Positions 10,054 through 18,132 of a stretch of DNA of 64,000 bases are shown here, piece after piece; position 1 is the first letter of the stretch; every line of letters starts with the position of its first letter. The DNA is from Leuconostoc gasicomitatum LMG 18811. Lineage in GTDB: Bacteria; Bacillota; Bacilli; Lactobacillales; Lactobacillaceae. The notes beneath the pieces were generated by a model. It saw nothing but the letters and a program-made list of their open reading frames with translations. It did no database searches and was not told the DNA's origin. Position numbers and translations under genes: made by a program. The DNA is taken from positions 744,001 through 808,000 of the forward strand of contig NC_014319.1 in NCBI RefSeq assembly GCF_000196855.1, given 5' to 3'.

Positions 10054-10689
10054 TTAAACAATGTTAGATCCGTGCACTTCGGTTACACCGAGTGTATCAG
10101 CAATAGCTTGTGAATTAGCAACTGTAATACCACCACCAGGCAATATTGTTAAGTTTGCTGGGGCTGCGTTTACAAGCACTTGTAAATGTGGCAATAAAGC
10201 CATAATTGGTGTGGTAAGGTCACCACCATGTGTTAAAATGCGATGTACGCTGTGGTCTGATAACCAATACATAGCCTGTTGCTGTTGATCATGATTAATA
10301 GCATCAAATGCCATGTGCATAATAACTTGTAAATTTAATTCAGTGGCATGTATAATTAATTCGGACATGGCTTCTTTGTCTAAAAGACCGTCACGAACAA
10401 CACCAAATGTTACAAATTGACCACCAAGATCAGCAATTTGTTGTAAGCTATCTCGCATTTGTTGCAATTCAATGTCAGAATAGGCGAAATCACCATCACG
10501 AGGACGCACCATGATAACGACTGGCACATCATCAATGGCAATCAGGGTATCAATGATTGTGCGCGTGTCTGGTGTGAGTCCGCCTAAGTCTAACCGACTA
10601 TTTAGTTCAATACGATTAGCGCCTTTTTGACGCATTTGTTTGGCAGTTTCGACAGAATCGACCGCTGCTTCTCTAATTGTAATTGTCAT
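10054..10689 (-). CDS. cutC: CutC family protein
   Basis: 211 aa TIM-barrel protein of the CutC family: REAAVDSVETAKQMRQKGANRIELN at the N-terminus is split over the first strand and helix, followed by VPVVIMVRPRDGDF and, near the end, ILPGGGITVAN. The name comes from a copper-tolerance phenotype in E. coli; the biochemical role is unsettled. No Shine-Dalgarno precedes the ATG; instead an extended -10 (TGGTAAAAT) ends 6 nt before it, so the message is probably leaderless. Confidence 0.85.
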   Translation of the reverse strand: MTITIREAAVDSVETAKQMRQKGANRIELNSRLDLGGLTPDTRTIIDTLIAIDDVPVVIMVRPRDGDFAYSDIELQQMRDSLQQIADLGGQFVTFGVVRDGLLDKEAMSELIIHATELNLQVIMHMAFDAINHDQQQQAMYWLSDHSVHRILTHGGDLTTPIMALLPHLQVLVNAAPANLTILPGGGITVANSQAIADTLGVTEVHGSNIV

Positions 10690-10695
10690 GTAACC

Positions 10696-10704
10696 ATTTT
10701 ACCA
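10696..10704 (-). promoter_or_regulatory. Extended -10 for leaderless cutC
   Basis: On the minus strand TGGTAAAAT ends at 10696, then GGTTAC, then the ATG (10689). A start 7 nt after the hexamer would place +1 on the A of ATG. No convincing -35 was found, which an extended -10 can tolerate. Confidence 0.5.
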
Positions 10705-10716
10705 CAAAATTGCAAA

Positions 10717-10748
10717 CAAAAAACCTGTGCCACAATGGTACAGGTTTT
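10717..10748 (-). terminator. Terminator of rpmF
   Basis: On the minus strand AAAACCTGTACC, ATTGT, GGCACAGGTTTTTT: about 10 paired bases with one mismatch and a T run. Confidence 0.75.
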
Positions 10749-10757
10749 CATGTGTGA

Positions 10758-10931
10758 TTACTTCTTTTCTATAACTTGCTTGCCGTTATAAACACCAGAA
10801 GGTGAGACACGGTGAGCTACACGGTACTCACCAGTTGTTTGATCCAACATAATGTTAGGAACATTCAAACCAATGTGTCCGCGGCGGTTACGCTTGTGAG
10901 ACTTTGAGTTCTTGTTTGATGGGGTAGCCAT
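10758..10931 (-). CDS. rpmF: Ribosomal protein L32, zinc-independent form
   Basis: 57 aa from ATG 10931, fixed by AAAGGAGGTG upstream; the longer frame to 10955 has no ribosome site. N-terminal basic region [13 protein letters not shown] and the C-terminal AHRVSPSG segment identify L32 of the 50S subunit. The usual CxxC pairs are absent: one position reads LDQT and the other SPSG, and there is no cysteine at all. This is the C-minus paralogue type that does not bind zinc. Single gene with its own promoter and terminator. Confidence 0.93.
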   Translation of the reverse strand: MATPSNKNSKSHKRNRRGHIGLNVPNIMLDQTTGEYRVAHRVSPSGVYNGKQVIEKK

Positions 10932-10970
10932 AAATGGCACCTCCTTTCGTTTCAATTTATCAACTAGTCA

Positions 10971-10999
10971 AGTTTACCGAAATTTAACACTTTTGTCAA
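10971..10999 (-). promoter_or_regulatory. rpmF promoter
   Basis: On the minus strand TTGACA (10999-10994), 17-bp spacer, TAAACT (10976-10971). Confidence 0.6.
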
Positions 11000-11029
11000 T
11001 AGGTTTGTTAAAAACAATGTCAAGGTATT

Positions 11030-11845
11030 TTACTTGACATGTCGTTGTGCTAGTTGTACCGTGATTTCTTTATGATGAAACCATGATGATTGGACAATAG
11101 CTAGGACATCATTTGCAAAGTACATGAGGTAGGTAACTAAAATAACCAAGGCAGAGGCGCCGAGTGCGCCTCCGGCTGCAACAGTAAATCCCCACAAGGC
11201 GATTTGCATAATACCTTGCAGTAGCCAAGCAAACCAGCTTTCAGAAAAACGAAAAGTTGTTAAGACAGCACCGACTAAACCAGTACCTAATACTAATGAA
11301 TCTGATATTGGGCGTGGTGTATGGAGTACTTGCGTTTCAAATAAGTAAGCGGCCACGAAAGCGACCACAGCCACGATACCAATAACAGTGTACCAAAATG
11401 ATTTACCATGTTTTTCGCCACGAATATCTGTTTCGTGAATAAAGCGGACATGTTTGTCAGTATCTTTAACCCAAGACGGCATGACCAAGACAGGTATGTC
11501 TAATAAAATAACATAGGTTAATTGTAATACCGCGTCAGCAGGATTACTGTGTAACCAAGCAACATAAATATAAATAGCGGCCGATAAAAGACCAAAAAGG
11601 CCATTCATAGGCTTTGCCTCTTTTAGACCGAGGACAGTTGTCCAACCAAATGCTGCTGCAAAAAATGTGGCAAAAGTCATACCACTAATTGGGGCACCCA
11701 TACCAAAACTGGTATAGGCAATGATTAGTAGTCCAATACTTAGTAGTGTGTAAGATAATCGTGTCCAACCCTTGAATTGTTCAGCGTACCAAAGTGGGTT
11801 GATCAGTTGCCAGTGAGAAATTTGTTTAGATGAAGTGTTTTGCAT
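11030..11845 (-). CDS. pnuC: Nicotinamide riboside transporter PnuC
   Basis: 271 aa from ATG 11845. PnuC family: seven or so membrane helices, FGWTTVLGLKEAKPMNG, WLHSNP and a C-terminal WFHHKE tail. It imports nicotinamide riboside for NAD synthesis, which fits nadV about 3 kb away. The frame extends to a GTG at 11923, but that codon overlaps the only purine-rich ribosome site (AGAAAGG). The ATG has none nearby; a folded 64-nt leader separates the two. About 0.1 kb after ndt, so possibly cotranscribed with it. Confidence 0.85.
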   Translation of the reverse strand: MQNTSSKQISHWQLINPLWYAEQFKGWTRLSYTLLSIGLLIIAYTSFGMGAPISGMTFATFFAAAFGWTTVLGLKEAKPMNGLFGLLSAAIYIYVAWLHSNPADAVLQLTYVILLDIPVLVMPSWVKDTDKHVRFIHETDIRGEKHGKSFWYTVIGIVAVVAFVAAYLFETQVLHTPRPISDSLVLGTGLVGAVLTTFRFSESWFAWLLQGIMQIALWGFTVAAGGALGASALVILVTYLMYFANDVLAIVQSSWFHHKEITVQLAQRHVK

Positions 11846-11931
11846 GAGTTTACGTTTGCCAAAATTAAGGCACTCTGGATGGTTTCTGCAACTTGACAGT
11901 ACTTTGAGAGAGCGGCTTGGCACCTTTCTTT
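11846..11931 (-). promoter_or_regulatory. Structured leader between SD and pnuC start
   Basis: Minus strand: AGAAAGG (about 11929-11923), then a closing stem GCCAA (from 11921) with TTGGC (ending 11858), an inner stem GCTCTCT with AGAGTGC (one mismatch) and an apical CTG/CAG. Twelve bases follow before ATG 11845. If folded, the effective SD-to-start distance is about 13 nt. I see no match to the known NAD-II (pnuC) riboswitch consensus, so this is a candidate element only. Confidence 0.4.
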
Positions 11932-11949
11932 TTATCAGGAATTGTTAAA

Positions 11950-12486
11950 TTAAATGAGCTTTCCCATATATTTATTGGGTGTAATATCAAAGAAGTCATA
12001 ATTTGCTAATTCAGCAGTCGATGTGACGTGAGCATCTGTACCAAAGGATAGCATGAGGTTAATTGGATGTTGATCTATATTTCCAGAAAATACTGACACA
12101 ACCGGCGTGTTTGAAGCTACCGAGTAACCTAATTCCATTGCTGTACCTGTGTCGGCATCTTCTGCCTCAAAAATCGCAACAGTGAGATCGGAATTGTCAA
12201 TTGCTTTGATGTCTGCTTTATAGGTCATAGCCCCCCATTCAAAATCTGGTTCGCTATTAGCATCACCTAATGCCATACCGCCATATTGATGCAACAGGGG
12301 CACGTGAATGTGTGCAATTGTTGGATTAGCACTGAGCTGAATAAAAGCATCTTTCAGTAATACTTCTTGTGTATCTGAGAACCAGCCCGCTGCCAAATAA
12401 ATGTTTTTAGCTCCAGGTAGCTTTTTGTCATTGTCAACATGACGATTGATTTCTTCGAGGTCGGCAATCAACTTTGTTTCGTTCAT
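11950..12486 (-). CDS. ndt: Nucleoside 2-deoxyribosyltransferase
   Basis: 178 aa from ATG 12486, which follows AAAGGAGA; the frame runs on to 12528 without a ribosome site. Swaps bases between deoxynucleosides, a salvage reaction typical of lactobacilli. IYLAAGWFSD is the N-terminal strand-loop, and DADTGTAMELGYS holds the nucleophilic Glu (ELG). It sits upstream of pnuC in the same direction, forming a small salvage unit. No defect seen. Confidence 0.85.
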   Translation of the reverse strand: MNETKLIADLEEINRHVDNDKKLPGAKNIYLAAGWFSDTQEVLLKDAFIQLSANPTIAHIHVPLLHQYGGMALGDANSEPDFEWGAMTYKADIKAIDNSDLTVAIFEAEDADTGTAMELGYSVASNTPVVSVFSGNIDQHPINLMLSFGTDAHVTSTAELANYDFFDITPNKYMGKLI

Positions 12487-12631
12487 AATGTGTTCTCCTT
12501 TAATTTTCAACATAATATAACTGTACAACAGATTATTTTGTAAGTGTTGTAATATCGCTAAACAGACAAATTTTGTCTAGAACTTATTTTATCATGTATT
12601 TAAAAGTCATTGTGTCGTTTGTATATTATGT

Positions 12632-12660
12632 TTGACATAAAAATTGTGGTACACTAATCT
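12632..12660 (+). promoter_or_regulatory. dedA promoter
   Basis: TTGACA (12632-12637), 17 bp, TAATCT (12655-12660). Predicted +1 near 12667, giving a leader of about 65 nt that contains the SD and the hairpin. Confidence 0.65.
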
Positions 12661-12679
12661 TATTCAAAAAAATTAAGTT

Positions 12680-12731
12680 AGGGGAACGTGTCTCGCAAAC
12701 CTTGTTTGGTTTGACGAAATACATCAATCAT
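12680..12731 (+). promoter_or_regulatory. SD, stem-loop, start arrangement of dedA
   Basis: AGGGGA at 12680-12685 is 46 nt from the ATG at 12732. Between them a stem-loop 12688-12722 can form: GTGTcTCG and CAAACC pair with GGTTTGaCGA and aATAC around a TTGTTT loop, about 13 pairs with one mismatch and one bulge. Subtracting it leaves an effective spacing of 11 nt. No other SD precedes the ATG. Confidence 0.45.
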
Positions 12732-13409
12732 ATGTTTTTAATAGATTTCATCCTCCATATTGATGCGCACATCGCTAGTCTGGTGACGCAATTTGGACCA
12801 TGGACTTACCTCATTTTATTTGCCATTATTTTTATAGAGACAGGGATTGTCATCATGCCATTTTTACCTGGTGACTCATTACTTTTTGCTGCTGGCGCAG
12901 TTGCGGCAACACCAGCTGGTCTACATGCTGGGTTAAATCATTGGGTATTTATGCTCCTGTTCTTCATTGCTGCAGTAACAGGTGATTCCTTGAATTTTTG
13001 GATTGGCCGTACAGGTGGCTACAAGCTTATTAGACATCCAATAGTTGGTCGTTTTATCAAGGAAAATCATATTCATGAAGCAGAGGCTTTCTTTGAAAAA
13101 CGTGGGGCAGCAGCGATTATCATTGGGCGGTATATGCCCATCGTACGGACATTTATTCCTTTTGTGGCTGGTATTAGTCAGTTTCCATATAGTCATTTTT
13201 TAAGAAATAATGTTATCGCCGCTTTTTCATGGAGCCTGATTGCAACAGGGGCAGGTTATTTATTTGGTAATATCCCTTTTGTCAGCGCACATTTTTCAGT
13301 GATTATTTTAGGAATTGCATTAATCACACTGTTGCCAACAATTATTGGAATCATTCGTTCGGTAGTTATTAGCCAACGTGCTAAAAAAATAACAAAATCA
13401 AAAAAATAA
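12732..13409 (+). CDS. DedA family membrane protein
   Basis: 225 aa from ATG 12732 (MFLIDFILHIDAHIA, the usual family start); a TTG at 12702 in the same frame is possible but less likely. DedA/SNARE-associated features: an acidic re-entrant loop with FIETGIVIMPFLPGDS, then FEKRGAAAIIIGRYMPIVR and TFIPFVAGIS with the conserved Arg residues. Family members flip phospholipids or undecaprenyl phosphate and depend on the proton gradient. Strong promoter; the start lies behind a stem-loop. Confidence 0.85.
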   Translation: MFLIDFILHIDAHIASLVTQFGPWTYLILFAIIFIETGIVIMPFLPGDSLLFAAGAVAATPAGLHAGLNHWVFMLLFFIAAVTGDSLNFWIGRTGGYKLIRHPIVGRFIKENHIHEAEAFFEKRGAAAIIIGRYMPIVRTFIPFVAGISQFPYSHFLRNNVIAAFSWSLIATGAGYLFGNIPFVSAHFSVIILGIALITLLPTIIGIIRSVVISQRAKKITKSKK

Positions 13410-13432
13410 GGCTGCCTTTGAGGTGGCTTTTT
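13410..13432 (+). terminator. Weak terminator after dedA
   Basis: GGCTGCC, TTTGA, GGTGGCTTTTTT: a short stem with G-T pairs and a T run, directly abutting the -10 of the next gene. Confidence 0.45.
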
Positions 13433-13435
13433 TAG

Positions 13436-13441
13436 TATAAT
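13436..13441 (+). promoter_or_regulatory. -10 for leaderless orf181
   Basis: A consensus TATAAT, then GAAATT, then ATG 13448. No SD is present. The -35 region is occupied by the dedA terminator stem and does not match consensus. Confidence 0.5.
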
Positions 13442-13447
13442 GAAATT

Positions 13448-13993
13448 ATGAATAATTTAAAAAAACTACAACAATTAACTGGCATATCTGCCGAAGAAAT
13501 TAGCGATGCTTTGGACATTGATTTGGCCTTAATTAAATCGTTTGAGAATGAAGAAAATATGCCAACAGTTGGTGAATTAGAAGCGCTAGTTGGTATCTTC
13601 TCTAGCCAACTTGATGCACAAGGCATTGAAACACAATCAGAAAAGCATCCAATACACATTCGTTTGTCAGTGGATTATTTAATGAATCTTGGTATCACAA
13701 CTTCTGACTGGATCACGCTCAAGTGGGCATTTGAAGGAAAATGGCAAGGTGATAAGCTGGCTGTTGGTTTCTTTAATCAAGGTCAATTAACACGAGTGGT
13801 CACGTCTAGTATGGATTTTGTCACTGCGTTTGCCGGTTATTTAATCTTACAAACAGAAGGTGAGTTTGAGCCCTATATTGATGAATTTGATGATGATAAG
13901 GAATATGATTGGCGGTTGTTACGTATAAATGAAGATCACTTCACAGATGTAACGCAAACAATAATTACAACGGACTTACCGGAGATAAGTTAA
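13448..13993 (+). CDS. HTH-containing protein of unknown function upstream of nadV
   Basis: 181 aa, not recognised. Residues 1-45 look like a small Xre-type helix-turn-helix (LTGISAEEISDALDI, then IKSFENEENMPTVGELEALV). The rest is acidic with hydrophobic stretches and a C-terminal IITTDLPEIS tail. Its stop overlaps the nadV start by one base, so the two are translationally coupled. That pairing suggests a role tied to nicotinamide salvage, perhaps regulatory, but nothing in the sequence proves it. Its mRNA appears leaderless. Confidence 0.6.
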   Translation: MNNLKKLQQLTGISAEEISDALDIDLALIKSFENEENMPTVGELEALVGIFSSQLDAQGIETQSEKHPIHIRLSVDYLMNLGITTSDWITLKWAFEGKWQGDKLAVGFFNQGQLTRVVTSSMDFVTAFAGYLILQTEGEFEPYIDEFDDDKEYDWRLLRINEDHFTDVTQTIITTDLPEIS

Positions 13994-15369
13994 TGACGGA
14001 AAATTTGATTCTGGCAACAGATGCCTACAAGTTAACACACCATTTACAGTATCCAACAAATATTACAAAACTCTACTCTTACGGTGAAGCACGTACTGGT
14101 GGGCGTTTTGATACAGTCAGTTGGTTTGGTATGTCTATGATTTTACATGATTATTTTCATCAGCCAATCACAGACGCTATGATTGATGAAGCCGAGCAAG
14201 TATCTAAGCTGACGTTTAATACATCAGCTTATTTTAATCGTGTAGTCTGGGAAAAAGTGCGCGATTTAGGTTATTTTCCGGTTAAAATTAAAGCATTGCC
14301 TGAAGGGCTTGAGGTGCCAACCGGTAATGCGCTATTCACAATTGAATCAACAGCTGACTGGTTTGCAACGAGTTTAAATGCGTTAGAAGTCGTGCTCATG
14401 CATGTTTGGTATCCAACGACAATTGCCACTAACTCTTTGTATATAAAAAAACGCTTGCGACCTTTGTTTGAAAAGTCAGGCACAGTAGCTGGCATAACAC
14501 TAGCTGTTAATGATTTTGGCTTACGTGGGGCGACCTCGCTTGAATCAGGTAAACGTGGTGGTTCTGCGCACTTATTACATTTCCAAGGATCCGATAACAT
14601 GGCTGCTTCACAATATTTTAAAGATGTTTATGGTGTTTCTGGACGTGCTTTGTCAGTGTGGGCGACTGAACATTCAGTCGCAACTGCTTATGGTGCAGGT
14701 CAAGGAGAGTTTGACTACGTTAATGCGCAATTGGATCGTGCACCTGATAGTGCTATTTTGTCGATTGTGATTGATTCATATGATGCATTGAATTTTATTA
14801 AAAAAGTTATTGGCTCCTCAGAAATTAAAGACCGCATCATTAAACGCGCCGGACGAATTGTTTTACGCCCTGACTCTGGTGAGCCAGAAACGATTGATTT
14901 ACAGGTATTATCGTTATTAGGGGATATTTTTGGCACCACAATTAATGATAAAGGCTATAAGGTATTGCAGCATAATGTTGGCGTGATTCAGGGAGATGGC
15001 ATGAAAGCAGACACAATTGTGTCACTTTATGAAGCAATTATGCAAGCCGGCTGGTCAGTAGATAATTTAGTTGTTGGTTCAGGTGGTGGTTTGCTACAAG
15101 AAGGGTTTACCCGAGACACTGAAAGATTTGCGATTAAAGCAGCTTATGCTGAGAATGCCGCCGGTGAGAAAATTAACATCCAAAAAAAGCCTAAAACTGA
15201 TGCTGCAAAAACATCAAAAGCTGGACTGCTTAAGGTTGTTTTACGTGATAAGGACATTGTGACCGTTTCTCAAAATGATCCTGGTCAAGACTTATTACAG
15301 ACAGTATATGAAAACGGTAAGATACTATCTGTTAATGGCAATGATGTCATTAATCGAACACTTTTTTGA
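13993..15369 (+). CDS. nadV: Nicotinamide phosphoribosyltransferase (NadV/NAMPT)
   Basis: 458 aa. Converts nicotinamide plus PRPP to NMN. NAMPT-like signatures: TDAYKLTHHLQYP at the N-terminus, VNDFGLRGATS with SAHLLHFQGSD, IVLRPDSGEP, GVIQGDGM and VGSGGGLLQ. These fit NadV better than the nicotinate-specific PncB. With PnuC it would let the cell bypass de novo NAD synthesis. It is the middle gene of orf181-nadV-orf111; orf111 starts 10 bases after the stop, behind GAGGT. Confidence 0.88.
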   Translation: MTENLILATDAYKLTHHLQYPTNITKLYSYGEARTGGRFDTVSWFGMSMILHDYFHQPITDAMIDEAEQVSKLTFNTSAYFNRVVWEKVRDLGYFPVKIKALPEGLEVPTGNALFTIESTADWFATSLNALEVVLMHVWYPTTIATNSLYIKKRLRPLFEKSGTVAGITLAVNDFGLRGATSLESGKRGGSAHLLHFQGSDNMAASQYFKDVYGVSGRALSVWATEHSVATAYGAGQGEFDYVNAQLDRAPDSAILSIVIDSYDALNFIKKVIGSSEIKDRIIKRAGRIVLRPDSGEPETIDLQVLSLLGDIFGTTINDKGYKVLQHNVGVIQGDGMKADTIVSLYEAIMQAGWSVDNLVVGSGGGLLQEGFTRDTERFAIKAAYAENAAGEKINIQKKPKTDAAKTSKAGLLKVVLRDKDIVTVSQNDPGQDLLQTVYENGKILSVNGNDVINRTLF

Positions 15370-15378
15370 GGTATTGAC

Positions 15379-15714
15379 ATGAACTATCAATTTAAAAAAC
15401 AAGCTGAGTTAAATGATGAGGTTGAAGTGACGATGCTTGACGTTAAATCTGCTGCACAGGCCTACCGTGATCGTGAAAAACGAGATAAAAAGCCAGACAG
15501 TGCGCCTGAAAATGAGGTTGTGGGACATGGCCTTCGGGCGCTTGCAACCGAGTCTGCTATTGGTAAAGATGAACGTAAAATTCAAGTAGCTGCATTGTTT
15601 AATGCTGGCATGACGAGTTACATTGATTTGTCCTTTGAAATGAATTTGGCAGAATCAACCATTCGACAGTACGGTAAAGAACTTGGTCTAACTTTTATTG
15701 ATACAGAATACTAG
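15379..15714 (+). CDS. Small unknown protein with C-terminal HTH-like segment
   Basis: 111 aa, not recognised. A charged middle (RDREKRDKKPDSAPENE) links an N-terminal strand region to a C-terminal segment (VAALFNAGMTSYIDLS then MNLAESTIRQYGKELG) that has the spacing of a sigma-like helix-turn-helix. It follows nadV directly, so it may be a DNA-binding partner of the operon. Function unknown. Confidence 0.6.
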   Translation: MNYQFKKQAELNDEVEVTMLDVKSAAQAYRDREKRDKKPDSAPENEVVGHGLRALATESAIGKDERKIQVAALFNAGMTSYIDLSFEMNLAESTIRQYGKELGLTFIDTEY

Positions 15715-15723
15715 ATTAAAGGT

Positions 15724-15752
15724 TTGACATTTTTTACGCAATAAGTTATGAT
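15724..15752 (+). promoter_or_regulatory. Promoter of the lysA-dap operon
   Basis: TTGACA (15724-15729), 17 bp, TATGAT (15747-15752), about 25 bases ahead of the lysine riboswitch. Confidence 0.7.
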
Positions 15753-15774
15753 TACTACAATATAAAAAATTAAT

Positions 15775-15945
15775 TTCACATAGAGGTCGCGATTGACATG
15801 AGTCGCTTGGTTAACCTGTTATCACAGGTTAATCAAGTAAAAGGGGATATCGCCGAAATGAATCGTCTTCAAAAGAGATATTTGTTGGGCTAATAGCTAA
15901 TAACTATTAGACTGTCGTTAGAAATAACGGTGAGCTATGGAAACA
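15775..15945 (+). ncRNA. Lysine riboswitch (L box)
   Basis: The core matches the L-box aptamer: AGAGGTCGCG at the 5' side, a P2 region, AAGGGGATATCGCCGAAATGA, TTGTTGGGCT, TTAGACTGTCGTTAGAA and GGTGAGCTATGG at the 3' side. P1 pairs CATAG (15779-15783) with CTATG (15935-15939). It precedes a terminator and lysA, so lysine binding should stop transcription of the lysA-dap genes. Together with the terminator this explains most of the 360-base gap between orf111 and lysA. Confidence 0.9.
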
Positions 15946-15963
15946 GTCAAAATTGCTAAACAC

Positions 15964-16008
15964 AAAAGCCTTTTGTCCGTGACCTAGTCTCGAACAAAGG
16001 GCTTTTTA
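15964..16008 (+). terminator. Regulated terminator of the lysine riboswitch
   Basis: AAAAGCCtTTTGTcCG pairs with CGaACAAAgGGCTTTT around an 11-nt loop and ends in a T run. It is the expression platform of the L box and lies before lysA rather than after a gene. Confidence 0.85.
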
Positions 16009-16074
16009 TGTGAAATAAAGGGGAATTGTTAGTTTGTGTACAATTGTTTGCACAAATAGAACTTAGGAGAGTAT

Positions 16075-17370
16075 ATGAGCTACCCAATAAACACGGCACA
16101 ACATTTGACAATTGGTGAGGTTGACGCAATTGATTTAGCAAAAACTTATGGGACACCATTATATGTATACGATGTTACTAAAATTCGTCAAACTATGCGT
16201 GATTTTAAAGCTATTTTTGAAAAAGAAGATGTTCCTTATGTCGTGAGTTACGCGTCTAAGGCATTTGCTTCCAAAGCCATTTATCAAGTGGCCCAGCAAG
16301 AAGGAATCCATGCTGATATTGTTTCTGGTGGTGAACTTTACACGGCATTAGCAGCTGGATTTGATCCTAAACATCTAAGTTTTAATGGCAACAATAAAAG
16401 TTGGGATGAACTCACCATGGCAGTTACCGAGGGTGTCGGAACAATTATTGTCGATAATTTCTTGGAATTACAACTATTGTCAGAAATTACTACTCAAAAT
16501 GGTGTGAAACAAGATATATTATTGCGAATTTCACCAGGCATATCGGCGCATACACATGAATTCATTAGTACGGGTCAACAAGATTCTAAATTTGGATTTG
16601 ATTTGTTAACAGGACAAGCTAAGACAGCTTATGACATTGCTAGACAGAATGAAAATTTTAATTTACGTGGCCTTCATGCACATATTGGATCACAAATTTT
16701 TGATGTGACTGGTTTTGAAAAAAATGCTGCACTATTAGCAGAGACGGCAAAAAGTTGGGGATTTCAACCAGAAGTTATCAATGTTGGTGGTGGTTTTGGT
16801 ATTCGTTACACGTCAGAAGATGAACCGTTACCTGAAAGCGAGTATGCAGACGCTATTATCCGTACATTGAAGAGTAAAGCAGCCGAGTATGATTGGAAAA
16901 TGCCAGAAATTTGGATTGAACCAGGTCGCTCAATTGTCGGGCCAGCAGGCCAAACGCTTTATACGATTGGTTCACGGAAGGATATTCCTGACTTACGTCA
17001 CTACTTAGCAGTTGACGGGGGTATGGGGGATAATATTCGGCCAGCGCTTTATCAGGCAAATTACGACGCAATCTTAGCCAATAACCCTAACGCATCAACC
17101 CAAGAGGTTGTGCGTGTGGCAGGTAAGTATTGTGAATCAGGGGATGTGCTAGTATGGCAACAAGCGTTACCGAAAACCAAACCTGGCGATATTTTATCTG
17201 TTTTGGCAACTGGTGCTTATGGATATGCTATGGCGTCAAACTATAACCGTAATCCAAGACCAGCTGTTGTATTTGTTGAAAATGGCAAACATCAAGTAGT
17301 TATTGCACGTGAATCATATGCACATTTAATAGCTTTGGATCATGATTATATGTTAAAAAACGGTAAGTAA
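16075..17370 (+). CDS. lysA: Diaminopimelate decarboxylase
   Basis: 431 aa. Last step of lysine synthesis: meso-DAP to L-lysine, PLP-dependent. YASKAFASK carries the Schiff-base Lys, NVGGGFGI binds the phosphate, EPGRSIVGPAG and CESGDVL complete the site. TTAGGAGAG precedes the ATG. First gene of a five-gene DAP/lysine operon behind the lysine riboswitch, an unusual position since lysA is often last. No defects seen. Confidence 0.95.
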   Translation: MSYPINTAQHLTIGEVDAIDLAKTYGTPLYVYDVTKIRQTMRDFKAIFEKEDVPYVVSYASKAFASKAIYQVAQQEGIHADIVSGGELYTALAAGFDPKHLSFNGNNKSWDELTMAVTEGVGTIIVDNFLELQLLSEITTQNGVKQDILLRISPGISAHTHEFISTGQQDSKFGFDLLTGQAKTAYDIARQNENFNLRGLHAHIGSQIFDVTGFEKNAALLAETAKSWGFQPEVINVGGGFGIRYTSEDEPLPESEYADAIIRTLKSKAAEYDWKMPEIWIEPGRSIVGPAGQTLYTIGSRKDIPDLRHYLAVDGGMGDNIRPALYQANYDAILANNPNASTQEVVRVAGKYCESGDVLVWQQALPKTKPGDILSVLATGAYGYAMASNYNRNPRPAVVFVENGKHQVVIARESYAHLIALDHDYMLKNGK

Positions 17371-17424
17371 TACGCTGTTTATAGGGCAGTAAAACTAAAA
17401 CAAACAAAGGGAAACTAAGGACTC

Positions 17425-18132
17425 ATGACAGAAATTCAAAATGACGCGCAACGATTAATTGATTTTATTGCCAATGCTAAAAAGGTGACACCGGTAAAAG
17501 TTACTTATAAGGGTGTTTTAGATGGTGAAATCCCAGCCAATGTGCAACAATTTGGTGGCGTTTCATTTGGTCAATTGATTGGTGATTGGTCTGACGTACA
17601 ACCCCTAATTGCTAGTCTACCTAGTGAGAGTGTTTATATTGAAAATGAGTCACGCAACTCGGCTGTACCTCTGCTAGATAAGTTGCACATTAATGCGCGT
17701 ATTGAACCCGGTGCTATTATTCGTGAACAAGTTGAAATTGGAGATAATGCTGTTATTATGCTTGGAGCAGTCATTAATATTGGTGCTGAAATTGGCGCTA
17801 GCACGATGATTGATATGGGTGCAATACTTGGTGGTCGTGCAATTGTTGGCACGAATTCACATATTGGTGCGGGCGCTGTTTTGGCAGGGGTTATCGAACC
17901 AGCCTCTGCGCAACCCGTTCGTATCGGTAATAATGTCTTGGTTGGCGCTAATGCTGTGGTCATAGAGGGCGTTCAAGTGGGGGATGGCGCGGTCGTTGCA
18001 GCAGGTGCCATTGTAACAAAAGATGTGCCGGCCAATACTGTTGTGGCTGGTGTGCCAGCCAAAGTGATTAAAAAAATTGATTCAAAAACACAGCAAAAGA
18101 CTGCCTTGATTGACGCTTTACGAGGATTATAA
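17425..18132 (+). CDS. dapH: Tetrahydrodipicolinate N-acetyltransferase
   Basis: 235 aa. Acetylates tetrahydrodipicolinate using acetyl-CoA, the first step of the acetylase DAP route. Residues about 90-200 are left-handed beta-helix hexapeptide repeats (I-G-x-x-A-x pattern, e.g. [24 protein letters not shown]), and [13 protein letters not shown] is the usual C-terminal cap. AAGGA precedes the start. The stop overlaps the next ATG by one base. Confidence 0.93.
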   Translation: MTEIQNDAQRLIDFIANAKKVTPVKVTYKGVLDGEIPANVQQFGGVSFGQLIGDWSDVQPLIASLPSESVYIENESRNSAVPLLDKLHINARIEPGAIIREQVEIGDNAVIMLGAVINIGAEIGASTMIDMGAILGGRAIVGTNSHIGAGAVLAGVIEPASAQPVRIGNNVLVGANAVVIEGVQVGDGAVVAAGAIVTKDVPANTVVAGVPAKVIKKIDSKTQQKTALIDALRGL

